From positions 62,001-126,000 of the forward strand of contig WRBC01000003.1 of the NCBI GenBank assembly GCA_009779855.1: a DNA stretch of 64,000 nt, read 5' to 3'. This document shows, piece by piece, positions 33,751 through 42,550 of this stretch. A program made the translations under genes and the position numbers. Source of the stretch: Coriobacteriia bacterium (GTDB taxonomy: Bacteria > Actinomycetota > Coriobacteriia > WRKU01 > WQUG01). The notes beneath the pieces are model-generated. The model searched no databases. It was not told the origin of the DNA and was given only the letters and a program-made list of their open reading frames with translations. The stretch's first letter is position 1. Each line of letters opens with the position of its first letter.

Positions 33751-34635
33751 TTAGTTAGTAGGTAAGTCCTGCGGTCGATACTTTCTGTCGATAAGTAAAT
33801 CCACAATAAGCCCTAGGGCAACAAGGGCTCCACCTGCCAACAGCAGGGGTTCAAAGGTTTGACTAATCGCCATGTCAAATATGATGGCGGAAAATATTTG
33901 CCCAACAAACATCAGCAGGGTCAGATAAAAGGCTGATACCTTCATCACAGTGATGTTACTAATCAGCACAACAGCTGCCCCAAACAGCCCTCCTAGATAG
34001 ATAAGAGGATCAAGCGAAAGTGACAACTGGGAAAGTGTACCCAACTCACCCTGGCCTAGGATAAGCAGTGCGACTAAAGACAGGCTTAGTCCCACAACAT
34101 AATTGTAGAAAGTACTCACGTAGACGCTGGATTTTTCTGATAGTTTTGCGTTTATCGTACGTGAAAGTACTATGCAAATTCCAGCAGCAAAAGAGATAAG
34201 CACTGGTATAAGTATGAAGGTGTCAATCATCACAATAATTCCCGCTACAACTAGGGCAAGGCCAGCCAGCTTACGTACATGGAAGGGATGTTTTACCATG
34301 CCCATAAGACCAAACTGATCGACCAATAAACCAGTAACGCTTTGTCCTAGCAGGTTAAGTGCCAAAAGCGCAGAGACCGTAATAAATCCAAAGGCAAAGT
34401 TATTAAAAAGTGTCGTCAGAACCCCAATCCCTCCACCAATATACAGGATCCAGGCAGCGGTATGTGCGAAAGGGGATTCACGGCGAATAAGCAGGACAAT
34501 CGTCATGGCAATCAGGCCAACTATATGGATAATTACTGATGCCGTATAGATGCCATAGTGCGCAGAAAGACCACCATTGCTGGCGATGAGTGCTGTGATA
34601 AGTAGGCCAGCAAACAATGACAAAAAATAAAACAA
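33751..34635 (-). CDS. DMT-superfamily transporter, YdcZ (DUF606) type, two-domain
   Basis: 294 residues with ten hydrophobic segments in two homologous halves, each of the YdcZ kind (FAGLLITALIASNGGLSAHY in the first; AAGICIVLSRTINAKLSEKS in the second). Exporters of this group move small metabolites; substrate unknown. The start is uncertain: the frame opens at a TTG (34635) without a ribosome site, and an ATG just upstream is one base out of frame across a 5-C run. It is upstream of arcC on the same strand, 228 bp away. Confidence 0.82.
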   Translation of the reverse strand: MFYFLSLFAGLLITALIASNGGLSAHYGIYTASVIIHIVGLIAMTIVLLIRRESPFAHTAAWILYIGGGIGVLTTLFNNFAFGFITVSALLALNLLGQSVTGLLVDQFGLMGMVKHPFHVRKLAGLALVVAGIIVMIDTFILIPVLISFAAGICIVLSRTINAKLSEKSSVYVSTFYNYVVGLSLSLVALLILGQGELGTLSQLSLSLDPLIYLGGLFGAAVVLISNITVMKVSAFYLTLLMFVGQIFSAIIFDMAISQTFEPLLLAGGALVALGLIVDLLIDRKYRPQDLPTN

Positions 34636-34656
34636 AGGGGGAGCCTTTCATGACTT

Positions 34657-34715
34657 GTACCTAGGTACACGTGCACGATTTGCACATTGGTGTACGTGTT
34701 GTTGCACGTGCGCAC
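34657..34715. promoter_or_regulatory. palindrome-dense upstream region of the YdcZ gene
   Basis: GTACCTAGGTAC (34657-34668, perfect), GTGCA-CGATT-TGCAC (34671-34685) and further CACGTGCA / GCACGTGC copies. Looks like an operator cluster; bound factor unknown. Confidence 0.5.
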
Positions 34716-34772
34716 AGTAAGTAATGCGCATACACGACTAACTCGCGCTATTATAGGGGATAGCTCAGCCTT

Positions 34773-34814
34773 TGTATAATGCGTGCCTCTGTGACACAAC
34801 TACCCCTGTATAAT
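34773..34814 (+). promoter_or_regulatory. tandem extended -10 promoters
   Basis: TGTATAAT occurs twice (TATAAT at 34775-34780 and 34809-34814), 34 bp apart, ahead of the DUF5996 gene. No clear -35 for either. Confidence 0.5.
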
Positions 34815-34873
34815 AAGAGATAATGTTTTGAAGTATACTCAGGACGCAACTCAGGGCAAAAGAGAGGACTGTC

Positions 34874-35776
34874 ATGAATGTATTAAATTATCGTGATTGG
34901 CAAGACACCTGCGACACGCTTCATATGATTTTGCAGATGCTGGGAAAAGTCAAATTGGCAAAGATGCCGCCTCAGCCGGAATGGAAGCACTGCGTGCTGC
35001 ATATTACCGCTTCTGGTTTTACTACGGGACTCATTCCTGGTGGCGCAGAAAGCGTCGAAGTCTCGGTCGATGTTTTAGCGGCGTGTGTTATAGTGCGCAG
35101 CACTTCGGGGGAGTGTGCCCAGTTTCCTCTTGTTGACGGACAGTCCGTGGCTGATTATTATGCGCAACTTATGGACGCCCTCCGCCATGTGGAACATTCT
35201 GCGTCGATCTGCACAATCCCGCAAGAGGTATATCTTACTGACGACTTTGATAAGCAGACAAAAGCCGTTGATTTCGACCACCGTGCTGCAAAGGATTATT
35301 TCAGGATGTGTTTAGTGGCACATGATGCCTTGACGCGTTTTTCTTCTGCATATCGTGGAAAGAAGATTGCTCCGTCGTTGTTTTGGGGAACGTTTGACCT
35401 TACTACGGTATTGTTTTCAGGGGCTCCAAAGCCATTTCCTGGAAAGGGCGTTATTGAAGAGACCGCTTTTGATGAACAGCTGGTAGAGTTTGGTTTTTGG
35501 CCAGGTGACCCCAGTGCCCCGGATCCTGCTCTTTTCGTAATGGCCTATCCTTTTATTACTCAGGAATTAAGCTCAGAGGATGTAAGCCCAAAAGAGGCAT
35601 TCTTTAGCAAAGAGAAAGGTGAGTTCTTTTTACCCCTGAGTGCTTTGGCTACTACTGCAGGTGCAGGCTTTGAGCCTGCGGAAGTGATGACGAAATTTTT
35701 TGAGGACGCTTTTAGGGTGGTTACGACTGCTGAAGAGTGGGATAATCTCGAATGGCTGACAAAGCCCTTGCATTAG
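34874..35776 (+). CDS. DUF5996-family protein
   Basis: 300 residues. The opening WQDTCDTLHMILQMLGKVKLAK, mid-block ITASGFTTGLIP, QSVADYYAQLMDAL and the SLFWGTFDLTTVLFSGAPKPFP segment are typical of DUF5996, a cytosolic family of unknown function common in actinobacteria. Cysteine-poor, no signal peptide. AGAGGA precedes the ATG. The next gene, an ABC exporter, follows after 57 bp. Confidence 0.85.
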   Translation: MNVLNYRDWQDTCDTLHMILQMLGKVKLAKMPPQPEWKHCVLHITASGFTTGLIPGGAESVEVSVDVLAACVIVRSTSGECAQFPLVDGQSVADYYAQLMDALRHVEHSASICTIPQEVYLTDDFDKQTKAVDFDHRAAKDYFRMCLVAHDALTRFSSAYRGKKIAPSLFWGTFDLTTVLFSGAPKPFPGKGVIEETAFDEQLVEFGFWPGDPSAPDPALFVMAYPFITQELSSEDVSPKEAFFSKEKGEFFLPLSALATTAGAGFEPAEVMTKFFEDAFRVVTTAEEWDNLEWLTKPLH

Positions 35777-35833
35777 TTCACAGGCACTGGCAGACTTTGA
35801 GACACCAAGAGAGCGCAGCGTAGATATACACAA

Positions 35834-37723
35834 ATGAGTTCTAAGACAGAAAAAGCCAAGACAAGCAAAGAAAAAGAAAAGACACAGAAGCAAGAGCAAA
35901 GGCAGAAACAAAAGCCGCACGACCAGAAGCCTTCAATGACTAAACGTAGCCTGTATTATTACTGGAAGGTTACACGGATGCAGCTGCCTATGTTTATCTT
36001 GGCTGTTGTGTCGACAGTAAGCTACATATTCTTTTTGTCTTTCATTAACCCTCTAATGCTAGGGCGCATTATCGACCGTGTTTCGGCTGATCCTGTAGCA
36101 GCAGACCAGGTCTTCACTGTTTTTGGTCCCTACATTTTGATTTTTCTTGTTGTGAACCTAATAGGGCAAGCGGGCAGTAAACTGCAGGACTGGTCGGTGT
36201 GGAAGCTGCAGCTGCGCGCTAACTATGAGCTCGCCACGATTTCTTTCGAGCAGCTTAGCAAGCAATCTATGAACTTTCACAATAACCGGTTCGGGGGTTC
36301 GTTGGTATCAGCGACTACGAAGTTCATTAACGGCTACTCGACACTCATAGAGGTCTTTGTCTATGCCTGGCTGGCAATTTTCGCTACCGCTATTTTCACC
36401 GTTGCAATACTGACGCCGATAGTTCCCTGGTATGTAGCCTCACTAAGTATTTTGCTGACGATTTATGTGGTGGTGGCTAATATGCTTTTCAAGCGCATTT
36501 TGCCGCTGAATGCTGTTGCTGCAAATGCACAAAATAAGCTGTCAGGGGTGCTATCTGACATTGTTACGAATATTTTATCCGTAAAGACCTATGGCCGTGA
36601 GACGTATGAATTCGGACGCTTCGAGGAGGCTAATAAGGAAGTCCTTGCCGCAGATTCAAGGCGCATGTGGTCTTCAACGACACGTCAAATTTTTACCAGT
36701 GCACTTACTGTTGTGATTATGATGGTAGTAGTGTTGTTCATCACAGGCGGGAACGCTTGGTTTGGTATTACTGCGGGATCGCTTGTCATGATTTTCTCCT
36801 ACACCATGTCACTGACCATGCAGTTTAATCGTATAGGATCTGCGCTTGCGCAGGTGAACCGAGCCTTCGGGGACGCCCATGATATGACAGCAATGCTCGA
36901 TGAGCCACGCCTTGTTGCTGATAAGTCAGGTGCCCCTGCACTTGAAGTCGGTCGTGGTGACATCGACTTTGATGATGTAACCTTTGCTTATTCTGATGCG
37001 GATGATCAGAATAAAGTATTCCGCGATTTCGATTTGCGTATTCCTGCAGGTCAACGCGTAGGGCTTGTTGGAAGAAGCGGTAGCGGCAAGACGACACTGA
37101 CGACGCTACTGCTGCGTTTGTCCAACTTGCAAGAGGGTAGGATCACTATCGATGGTCAGGATATTGCTGATGTGACTCAGGTATCGCTGCGTCAGCAGGT
37201 GGGTTATGTTCCGCAGGAGCCCCTCCTGTTTCACCGCAGCATTCATGACAATATTGCCTATGGTCGTCCTGATGCAGATATCGAAGAAGTACGTGAAGCA
37301 GCACGCAAGGCTAATGCACTCGAATTTATCGAGGAGCTACCCAACGGGCTCGACACTTTTGTAGGGGAACGTGGTGTAAAGTTGTCAGGTGGTCAGCGTC
37401 AGCGTGTGGCCATTGCTCGCGCCATACTGGCAGACACGCCAATCCTGGTGCTAGATGAAGCTACTTCTGCGCTGGACAGTGAAAGCGAGAAGCTGATACA
37501 GGACGCGCTGCAGAACCTTATGCAAGGCAGAACATCCATCGTAGTTGCGCATCGCCTGTCGACTGTTGCGAGCCTTGACCGTATTGTAGTACTTGCAGAT
37601 GGCGCTATTGTGGAGGACGGAACACATGCGGAATTGGTGGCGAAGGATGGGGAGTATGCCCAGCTATGGAACAGACAAACTATGAGCACACTAGATGCCC
37701 AGACTCAGCGTCATGATGCATAG
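35834..37723 (+). CDS. ABC exporter, fused permease and ATPase
   Basis: 629 residues, a type IV half-transporter. A Lys/Glu/Gln-rich cytoplasmic tail (1-32) precedes six membrane segments (about 50-340) and an ATPase with Walker A GRSGSGKT, Q-loop VGYVPQEPLLF, signature LSGGQRQR and Walker B ILVLDEATSALD. It acts as a homodimer or with an unlinked partner; lipid, peptide and drug exporters share this form. The tail may be an over-call: an internal ATG (MTKRSLYYYW) would remove it, and no ribosome site marks the first ATG. Confidence 0.92.
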   Translation: MSSKTEKAKTSKEKEKTQKQEQRQKQKPHDQKPSMTKRSLYYYWKVTRMQLPMFILAVVSTVSYIFFLSFINPLMLGRIIDRVSADPVAADQVFTVFGPYILIFLVVNLIGQAGSKLQDWSVWKLQLRANYELATISFEQLSKQSMNFHNNRFGGSLVSATTKFINGYSTLIEVFVYAWLAIFATAIFTVAILTPIVPWYVASLSILLTIYVVVANMLFKRILPLNAVAANAQNKLSGVLSDIVTNILSVKTYGRETYEFGRFEEANKEVLAADSRRMWSSTTRQIFTSALTVVIMMVVVLFITGGNAWFGITAGSLVMIFSYTMSLTMQFNRIGSALAQVNRAFGDAHDMTAMLDEPRLVADKSGAPALEVGRGDIDFDDVTFAYSDADDQNKVFRDFDLRIPAGQRVGLVGRSGSGKTTLTTLLLRLSNLQEGRITIDGQDIADVTQVSLRQQVGYVPQEPLLFHRSIHDNIAYGRPDADIEEVREAARKANALEFIEELPNGLDTFVGERGVKLSGGQRQRVAIARAILADTPILVLDEATSALDSESEKLIQDALQNLMQGRTSIVVAHRLSTVASLDRIVVLADGAIVEDGTHAELVAKDGEYAQLWNRQTMSTLDAQTQRHDA

Positions 37724-37847
37724 CCTGTTCGGACACGTAGTAACTACGCTTACCTCACAGAACATGTATCATTCCTTGATTCTGAGCATCTAGAGCACTC
37801 ATTAAATTTTAAAAATGTCTCAACTCGTATGAAAGGTGATACAGGAA

Positions 37848-38807
37848 ATGCAGCGACCAGAGAAATTAGATCTACAGGATTACCTTAAGCAGCAAACAGA
37901 GCAGATTCAGCAGCAGGTGGGAAATAATCGTGTGTTGCTGGCTCTATCAGGTGGAGTCGACTCATCAGTGTGTGCAGCGCTACTTAGTCAGGCGATTCCT
38001 GGTCAGTTGACCTGCATCTTTGTTGATACGGGACTTATGCGCCTGGATGAGGGAGACCAGGTAGAGGAGGCCTTTGCAGGCAAGAACCTGGATTTGATCC
38101 GCATTAATGCAGAGGCGCGTTTTCTGGATAAGCTCCGCGGGATTACTGACCCAGAGCAAAAGCGCAAAATCATAGGCGAAGAGTTCATTCGTGTCTTTGA
38201 AGAAGAGTCCGCGAAATTGGGCGACATTCCGTATCTGGCGCAGGGAACCATCTATCCTGACATTATCGAATCAGGTAAAGAAGGTCATGAAAATATCAAG
38301 AGTCATCACAATGTAGGCGGCCTGCCAGAAGACTTAGCTTTTACAGGTCTCGTAGAGCCCTTGTCGTTGTTATATAAGGATGAAGTTCGCGTGTTAGGCA
38401 CTACGCTTGGACTACCTGATTATCTGGTGCATCGCCAGCCTTTCCCAGGCCCAGGTCTTGGGGTGCGCTGTATAGGCGAGGTCACTAAAGAGAAGCTTGA
38501 TGCTTTGCGTGTGGCTGATGCCATTGTGCGTGAAGAACTGGACGCCCTTGATGCTAGTCCTGCCCAGTACTTTGCCGTAATGACCGATACCTATAGCGTA
38601 GGAGTGCGCGAGGGCAAGCGGGCCTACCATCCTGTGATTGCAGTGCGTGCCGTCGATACCAATGATTTCATGCAGGCGGAGTACGTCCAGCTACCCCACG
38701 AAGTCTTGAACCGCATCTCACAGCGTATCACCGACGCCGTTCCCACCGTAAGCCGTGTAGTCTACGACGTCACCAGCAAACCCCCCGGCACTGTCGAGTG
38801 GGAATAA
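37848..38807 (+). CDS. guaA: GMP synthase ATP-pyrophosphatase subunit, no amidotransferase domain
   Basis: 319 residues. PP-loop SGGVDSS (34-40), the GTIYPDIIESG and IKSHHNVGGLP blocks, and the dimerisation domain ending KPPGTVEWE mark the XMP-aminating half of GMP synthase. The usual bacterial enzyme has about 195 more N-terminal residues of class I amidotransferase; none exists in the 110 bp upstream. Either a separate glutaminase subunit is encoded elsewhere, as in archaea, or ammonia is used directly. ATG 37848 (AAAGG 11 nt upstream) or GTG 37836. Confidence 0.92.
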   Translation: MQRPEKLDLQDYLKQQTEQIQQQVGNNRVLLALSGGVDSSVCAALLSQAIPGQLTCIFVDTGLMRLDEGDQVEEAFAGKNLDLIRINAEARFLDKLRGITDPEQKRKIIGEEFIRVFEEESAKLGDIPYLAQGTIYPDIIESGKEGHENIKSHHNVGGLPEDLAFTGLVEPLSLLYKDEVRVLGTTLGLPDYLVHRQPFPGPGLGVRCIGEVTKEKLDALRVADAIVREELDALDASPAQYFAVMTDTYSVGVREGKRAYHPVIAVRAVDTNDFMQAEYVQLPHEVLNRISQRITDAVPTVSRVVYDVTSKPPGTVEWE

Positions 38808-38841
38808 CCATATATTATGTTGATAAATGCTAGGAGTTTGC

Positions 38842-39024
38842 TGTGGGCGAAAAAAAGACATCCGCTGTTATCAGATTGCTAGTCAACTAGAGGTCATACT
38901 TGGGTCTAAGGCAGCAGCCTATATTTTACTTTTTATTGAGGCGTATGGGTCAGGCTATGCATCACAAATTGCTAAGATATCCGTTGAAATGATACTCAAA
39001 ATGCAATATTATTGCAGGGTTTAA
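38842..39024 (+). pseudogene. remnant of an ArsR-like winged-helix regulator
   Basis: A GTG with AGGAG upstream opens MGEKKTSAVIRLLVN and stops; the neighbouring frame continues QLEVILGSKAAAYILLFIEA and YGSGYASQIAKIS, the start of a small winged-helix regulator (LGSK..ILL..GYAS.IAK). It ends early at 39024 without the recognition helix and wing. Two lesions at least: a frameshift and a truncation. Confidence 0.6.
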
Positions 39025-39083
39025 TGTGTGAGCAATACATTGACCAGATGAGTAAGGTCAAATTTGGGTTTTAGGAGATAAGT

Positions 39084-39368
39084 GTGCGGAATCTTTTTAT
39101 GAAGACGGCATCAAGCTGTGTTCTTGCTTTTATGGTGGTTTTAGCAAGTTTTGTGTTTGTGGTTGTTGGTTTTGCGTCGACTGCTGAGGCTACTCCTGTT
39201 GGTAGTCCTTTGTATGCTTGGGGACGGGGTTCTCCTGCTCCAGCGCATACCCCCACAAGAATAGGTACTGACTATTGGATTGCTTCTGCTACATCCTCCG
39301 GAGGTTATTTTGCCATCAACCAAGACGGTTACCTCCATGCTTGGGGTGCTGCGGGAGATGCTGATTAA
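39084..39368 (+). pseudogene. 5' fragment of a secreted RCC1-repeat protein
   Basis: 94 residues: GTG start with AGGAGA, a signal peptide (about 8-36, ending in a cleavable A-E-A), then LYAWGRGSPAP and GYFAINQDGYLHAWGAAGDAD, two starts of RCC1/beta-propeller repeats. The frame stops in the second repeat, where the DNA joins a glycosyltransferase fragment. The rest of the gene has been deleted. Confidence 0.65.
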
Positions 39369-39774
39369 CTTTCCTCAGCTAGAATTCTCTGTCGCTGCCT
39401 TAACTCAGATGAGTAAGAAGCTGCACGATCTTGCTGGCAAGTACTCTAATCTCGAGCTAAGGCCTGTGGTAGGGCACGCAGAAGTACAGGCGCAAATCGA
39501 AAAGGCATCAATCTATCTAGATATTAACAGTGGGGATCAGATATTAGGGGTGGTAAAGACTGCTTACTCCAATGGGTTGCTTGTGCTTGCTTTATCTGAT
39601 GAGGCAAAAGTGGCAGAGTATTCTTTAAATTACGATAGTATAGACCAGTTGGCTCAGGCGCTATCTGCAGCTACAGAAGACAGCGAGGGAAGATCACAGC
39701 TGCTCAGGCAATTACATGAAAAGAGTGGACCGCTGGCTACTGCTGGTGATTACGAAGAGCTTTTAGAAGGTTAA
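39358..39774 (+). pseudogene. 3' fragment of a GtfB-like glycosyltransferase
   Basis: About 138 codons reading FPQLEFSVAALTQMSKKL, ASIYLDINSGDQILGVVKTA and LVLALSDEAKVAEY, the C-terminal lobe of glycosyltransferases of the accessory-Sec GtfB kind. The first three quarters and the start are missing. It joins the RCC1 fragment at about 39358. Confidence 0.65.
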
Positions 39775-39930
39775 GGACGGAAGTAACTTCATGACCTGGT
39801 CTACACGAATTTTTAGGACAATTTCCAGAGCAACAAGAGGAGACGAGTCCTTTGGCTAAGACGAATATAGAAATGTGTCAAAGGTACATGGCTTTCTCGC
39901 TGAAGGAAAGGACATATAGTGTCTCTGTGC

Positions 39931-39936
39931 TAGACT
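39931..39936 (+). promoter_or_regulatory. -10 box near the helicase start
   Basis: TGC-TAGACT ends 9 nt before the helicase ATG; no ribosome site is present, so the leader is at most a few nt. Confidence 0.45.
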
Positions 39937-39945
39937 CTAACCCTT

Positions 39946-41199
39946 ATGAAAAAATTTGAAGACTTGGGACTTGACCCTAACCTACTAAAGGCTCTCTCTA
40001 AACTTAACTACGAAGATCCAACCCCCGTACAAGAGCAGGCGATACCCTCTGTCCTTGAGGGTAGGCATGTTGTTGCCTGCGCGCAGACAGGAACCGGAAA
40101 GACGGCGGCGTTTGTACTGCCACTTATGCAGCGCATTACACGCAGCTCGCGCAAAAGGCCTATTCCTCATGCTCTGATAGTAGTTCCTACGCGGGAACTT
40201 GCAGCCCAGGTTGAGAAGGTCGCAAGAGTGGTGGCGCAGCCCTATCAATACAAAGTTCGCTCAGTAGTGGGCGGCATTAAGTATAAGCCACAGCTCGAAA
40301 GACTCAGTCGTGGGGTAGACGTACTTGTTGCAACTCCTGGACGTCTACTTGATCTTATTGACGACAGAAAAATTGACCTTAGTCACGTTCAGATTCTTGT
40401 TCTTGACGAAGCTGATCGTATGCTAGACATGGGATTCTGGCCTCCCGTCAAAAAGATTCTTAGCATGGTTCCTGCTGACTGCCAAAAGCTGCTCTTTAGT
40501 GCAACCATCGGGAAAGAAATTAACAAGATGGTTGGCATGTACATGCCAGACTCAGCAAAGGTTGAAGTTGCCCGTAAAGGGGAAACTGCTCAACAAATAA
40601 CTCAGTCATGCATGCCTGTCGAGCATGGCCAAAAGGCCGACCTGCTTCTGGCTTTGTTAAGTCAGCGCTCTACAGGAAAGACGCTCATATTTACGCGCAC
40701 TAAGCGCAGGGCAGATATGCTTTCTCGAATTCTTGGCAAGAACCGCATCAAAAGTCAGGCAATTCATGGTGGGCGCAGTCAACCGCAACGCACACGGGCA
40801 CTTAAGGATTTTACGACTAACCGTATCGATATCCTTGTTACTACTGACGTTATGGCGCGTGGTATCCACGTCGACAATATCGACACTGTTATCAACTACG
40901 ACGTTCCCGTATCCCCTGAAGACTATGTTCATCGTATTGGTAGGACGGGTCGTGCAGGACAGATGGGGGACGCGATTACTTTTGTTGCCCCTGAAGAGAT
41001 ATCGGCATTCCGCGACATAGAATTTTTGACAAAGAGCCTTATATCTGTAGTGGATCTTGAAGATTTTCCCTATAAAGAGGGACGTATCGTTCCCTCGAAG
41101 AAAAGGTCAGCGGCCAAAGAAAAGCCAAAGCCTTTCCAGCATCGTAGTCGCAAGAAGCCCTCTAGGCCAACTTCTAGACCTCGAGGCCGCCGCAGATAG
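39946..41199 (+). CDS. DEAD-box RNA helicase, RhlE-like
   Basis: 417 residues. Q motif (NYEDPTPVQEQAIP), motif I AQTGTGKT, Ia PTRELAAQ, II DEAD, III SAT, and V-VI TTDVMARGIHVDN and HRIGRTGRAG are all present. A basic Lys/Arg/Pro-rich tail (about 385-417) probably binds RNA. Acts in ribosome assembly or RNA turnover. Nearly leaderless. The PAP2 gene follows after 12 bp. Confidence 0.96.
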   Translation: MKKFEDLGLDPNLLKALSKLNYEDPTPVQEQAIPSVLEGRHVVACAQTGTGKTAAFVLPLMQRITRSSRKRPIPHALIVVPTRELAAQVEKVARVVAQPYQYKVRSVVGGIKYKPQLERLSRGVDVLVATPGRLLDLIDDRKIDLSHVQILVLDEADRMLDMGFWPPVKKILSMVPADCQKLLFSATIGKEINKMVGMYMPDSAKVEVARKGETAQQITQSCMPVEHGQKADLLLALLSQRSTGKTLIFTRTKRRADMLSRILGKNRIKSQAIHGGRSQPQRTRALKDFTTNRIDILVTTDVMARGIHVDNIDTVINYDVPVSPEDYVHRIGRTGRAGQMGDAITFVAPEEISAFRDIEFLTKSLISVVDLEDFPYKEGRIVPSKKRSAAKEKPKPFQHRSRKKPSRPTSRPRGRRR

Positions 41200-41211
41200 G
41201 AGCTCCCCATC

Positions 41212-41847
41212 ATGAAAGCGATGACAGACAGAACTCGCTGGATACTGATTGGCCTGTGTTTAACTGTGGCTGCAGGGCTAGCTGGCTTAGCTTTGACGGG
41301 CGGCACGGATGCTTTGGATGGCTGGGTTTATAGTAGTCTGACTCACTATGCATCAAATCCCCTGACAACATACTTCAAACTGGTGACTACTGCAGCCAAT
41401 TCATTAGTCATGATTGTGTTTGCAGTTGGGGCAATTCTCTGGGCCTTAATCGTTAAGCGACAGATTGGCTTTTATCTGGCGGGTACATTAGCTGTCTCTG
41501 CTCTGCTCAACGTTGGTTTGAAGCTTCTAATTGCCAGGCCACGGCCTGATGCAGGCATTGCCCTCATTATTGAATCAGGTCATTCGTTTCCCAGTGGGCA
41601 CGCAATGGCAGCGACTTCGTTTTATGGGTTTCTGATTTTCATGATAGCCAATAGCGAGATTAAGCCGTGGATGAAATTCTCACTTTGTAGTCTGCTGGTA
41701 TTTCTTATTGCTAACATTTGCTTATCTCGAGTTTATCTAGGAGTACATTTCTTCTCTGATGTTGCAGCAGGAGCACTAATTAGTACCTGCCTTGTGCTTA
41801 CTGCGGGCTACCTCGCCAAAAGGAAGGGTGCAGTTTTTAAAGGGTGA
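41212..41847 (+). CDS. PAP2-family phosphatase
   Basis: 211 residues, six membrane segments. Motifs of the family: KLLIARPRPD, PSGHA and SRVYLGVHFFSDV, with the two catalytic His residues facing outward. It dephosphorylates a lipid pyrophosphate or phosphate (undecaprenyl-PP, PGP or phosphatidate). AGGAG precedes the ATG, 12 bp behind the helicase. Confidence 0.93.
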   Translation: MKAMTDRTRWILIGLCLTVAAGLAGLALTGGTDALDGWVYSSLTHYASNPLTTYFKLVTTAANSLVMIVFAVGAILWALIVKRQIGFYLAGTLAVSALLNVGLKLLIARPRPDAGIALIIESGHSFPSGHAMAATSFYGFLIFMIANSEIKPWMKFSLCSLLVFLIANICLSRVYLGVHFFSDVAAGALISTCLVLTAGYLAKRKGAVFKG

Positions 41848-41947
41848 GAATTTTGATGAGTTTGGTAGTTCGGATCAGTTTATTTTACACAGTGTGCAAA
41901 GAAATTTTCTAATGTGGTTAAATTGCGTATGTCGAAAGGTTTAACAC

Positions 41948-42226
41948 GTGGAATATTTAATAGCTGACTTACATACTTATTGGGAAGACTTGCGACCTTA
42001 CGTGGTAGGGGGAGCCTCTGCGGGACTTTTCTTTTATCTGATTTCGAGCCTTGTTCAGGCGGTCGCTATCTACAAAGTTTGTGAAAAAATGCATATGGGA
42101 ATGCTTAAGAGGGTCCTCTTAACAAGTATTGTCATACTTCCCTTTGGAACAGGGGTTTCTTTAGCGGTGATCGCCTATGATAAGAAGCGTAATCCTGAAG
42201 AAGAACCTCGAAGAGTCTCCCCTTAA
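41948..42226 (+). CDS. small two-TM membrane protein
   Basis: 92 residues from a GTG with AAAGG 8 nt upstream. Two hydrophobic segments (about 20-42 and 55-74) separated by a short His/Met-rich loop (EKMHMGMLKR), then a charged tail. No family recognised. A 33-bp gap leads to the next small membrane gene. Confidence 0.6.
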   Translation: MEYLIADLHTYWEDLRPYVVGGASAGLFFYLISSLVQAVAIYKVCEKMHMGMLKRVLLTSIVILPFGTGVSLAVIAYDKKRNPEEEPRRVSP

Positions 42227-42259
42227 GATAGAAGAACAAGTCAAAGAAGAGGAGTAATC

Positions 42260-42496
42260 ATGAGCAACCTCAGTCAAAACTATAACTATAGAAGCTGGTC
42301 CCCGCGCAGGCGCAGAGGTTGCGGTTGTGGTTGCGGAACCCTTTTTACGGTTGGTGGAGTTGTAGCCATGATTGTTTCGTGGTTAGCAAATGGCAGTTTT
42401 TGGTGGATGTTGTTCCACGGACTGCTGGGCTGGTGGTATATTGCAGCGCGTCTGATATTCCACTGGTCAGACACCTGGGCACTATTCCTGCATTAA
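42260..42496 (+). CDS. small membrane protein with Cys-Gly repeat
   Basis: 78 residues. Arg-rich start (SPRRRRGCGCGCGTLF), in which alternating Cys-Gly could bind metal or be modified, then two membrane segments (about 31-46, 50-68) with many Trp. GAGGAG precedes the ATG. No family recognised. Confidence 0.6.
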   Translation: MSNLSQNYNYRSWSPRRRRGCGCGCGTLFTVGGVVAMIVSWLANGSFWWMLFHGLLGWWYIAARLIFHWSDTWALFLH

Positions 42497-42550
42497 CCTA
42501 GCTACAGATGATCATCGGCAGATAGCCTTGCGGAAAGTAGAGTACCTAAA

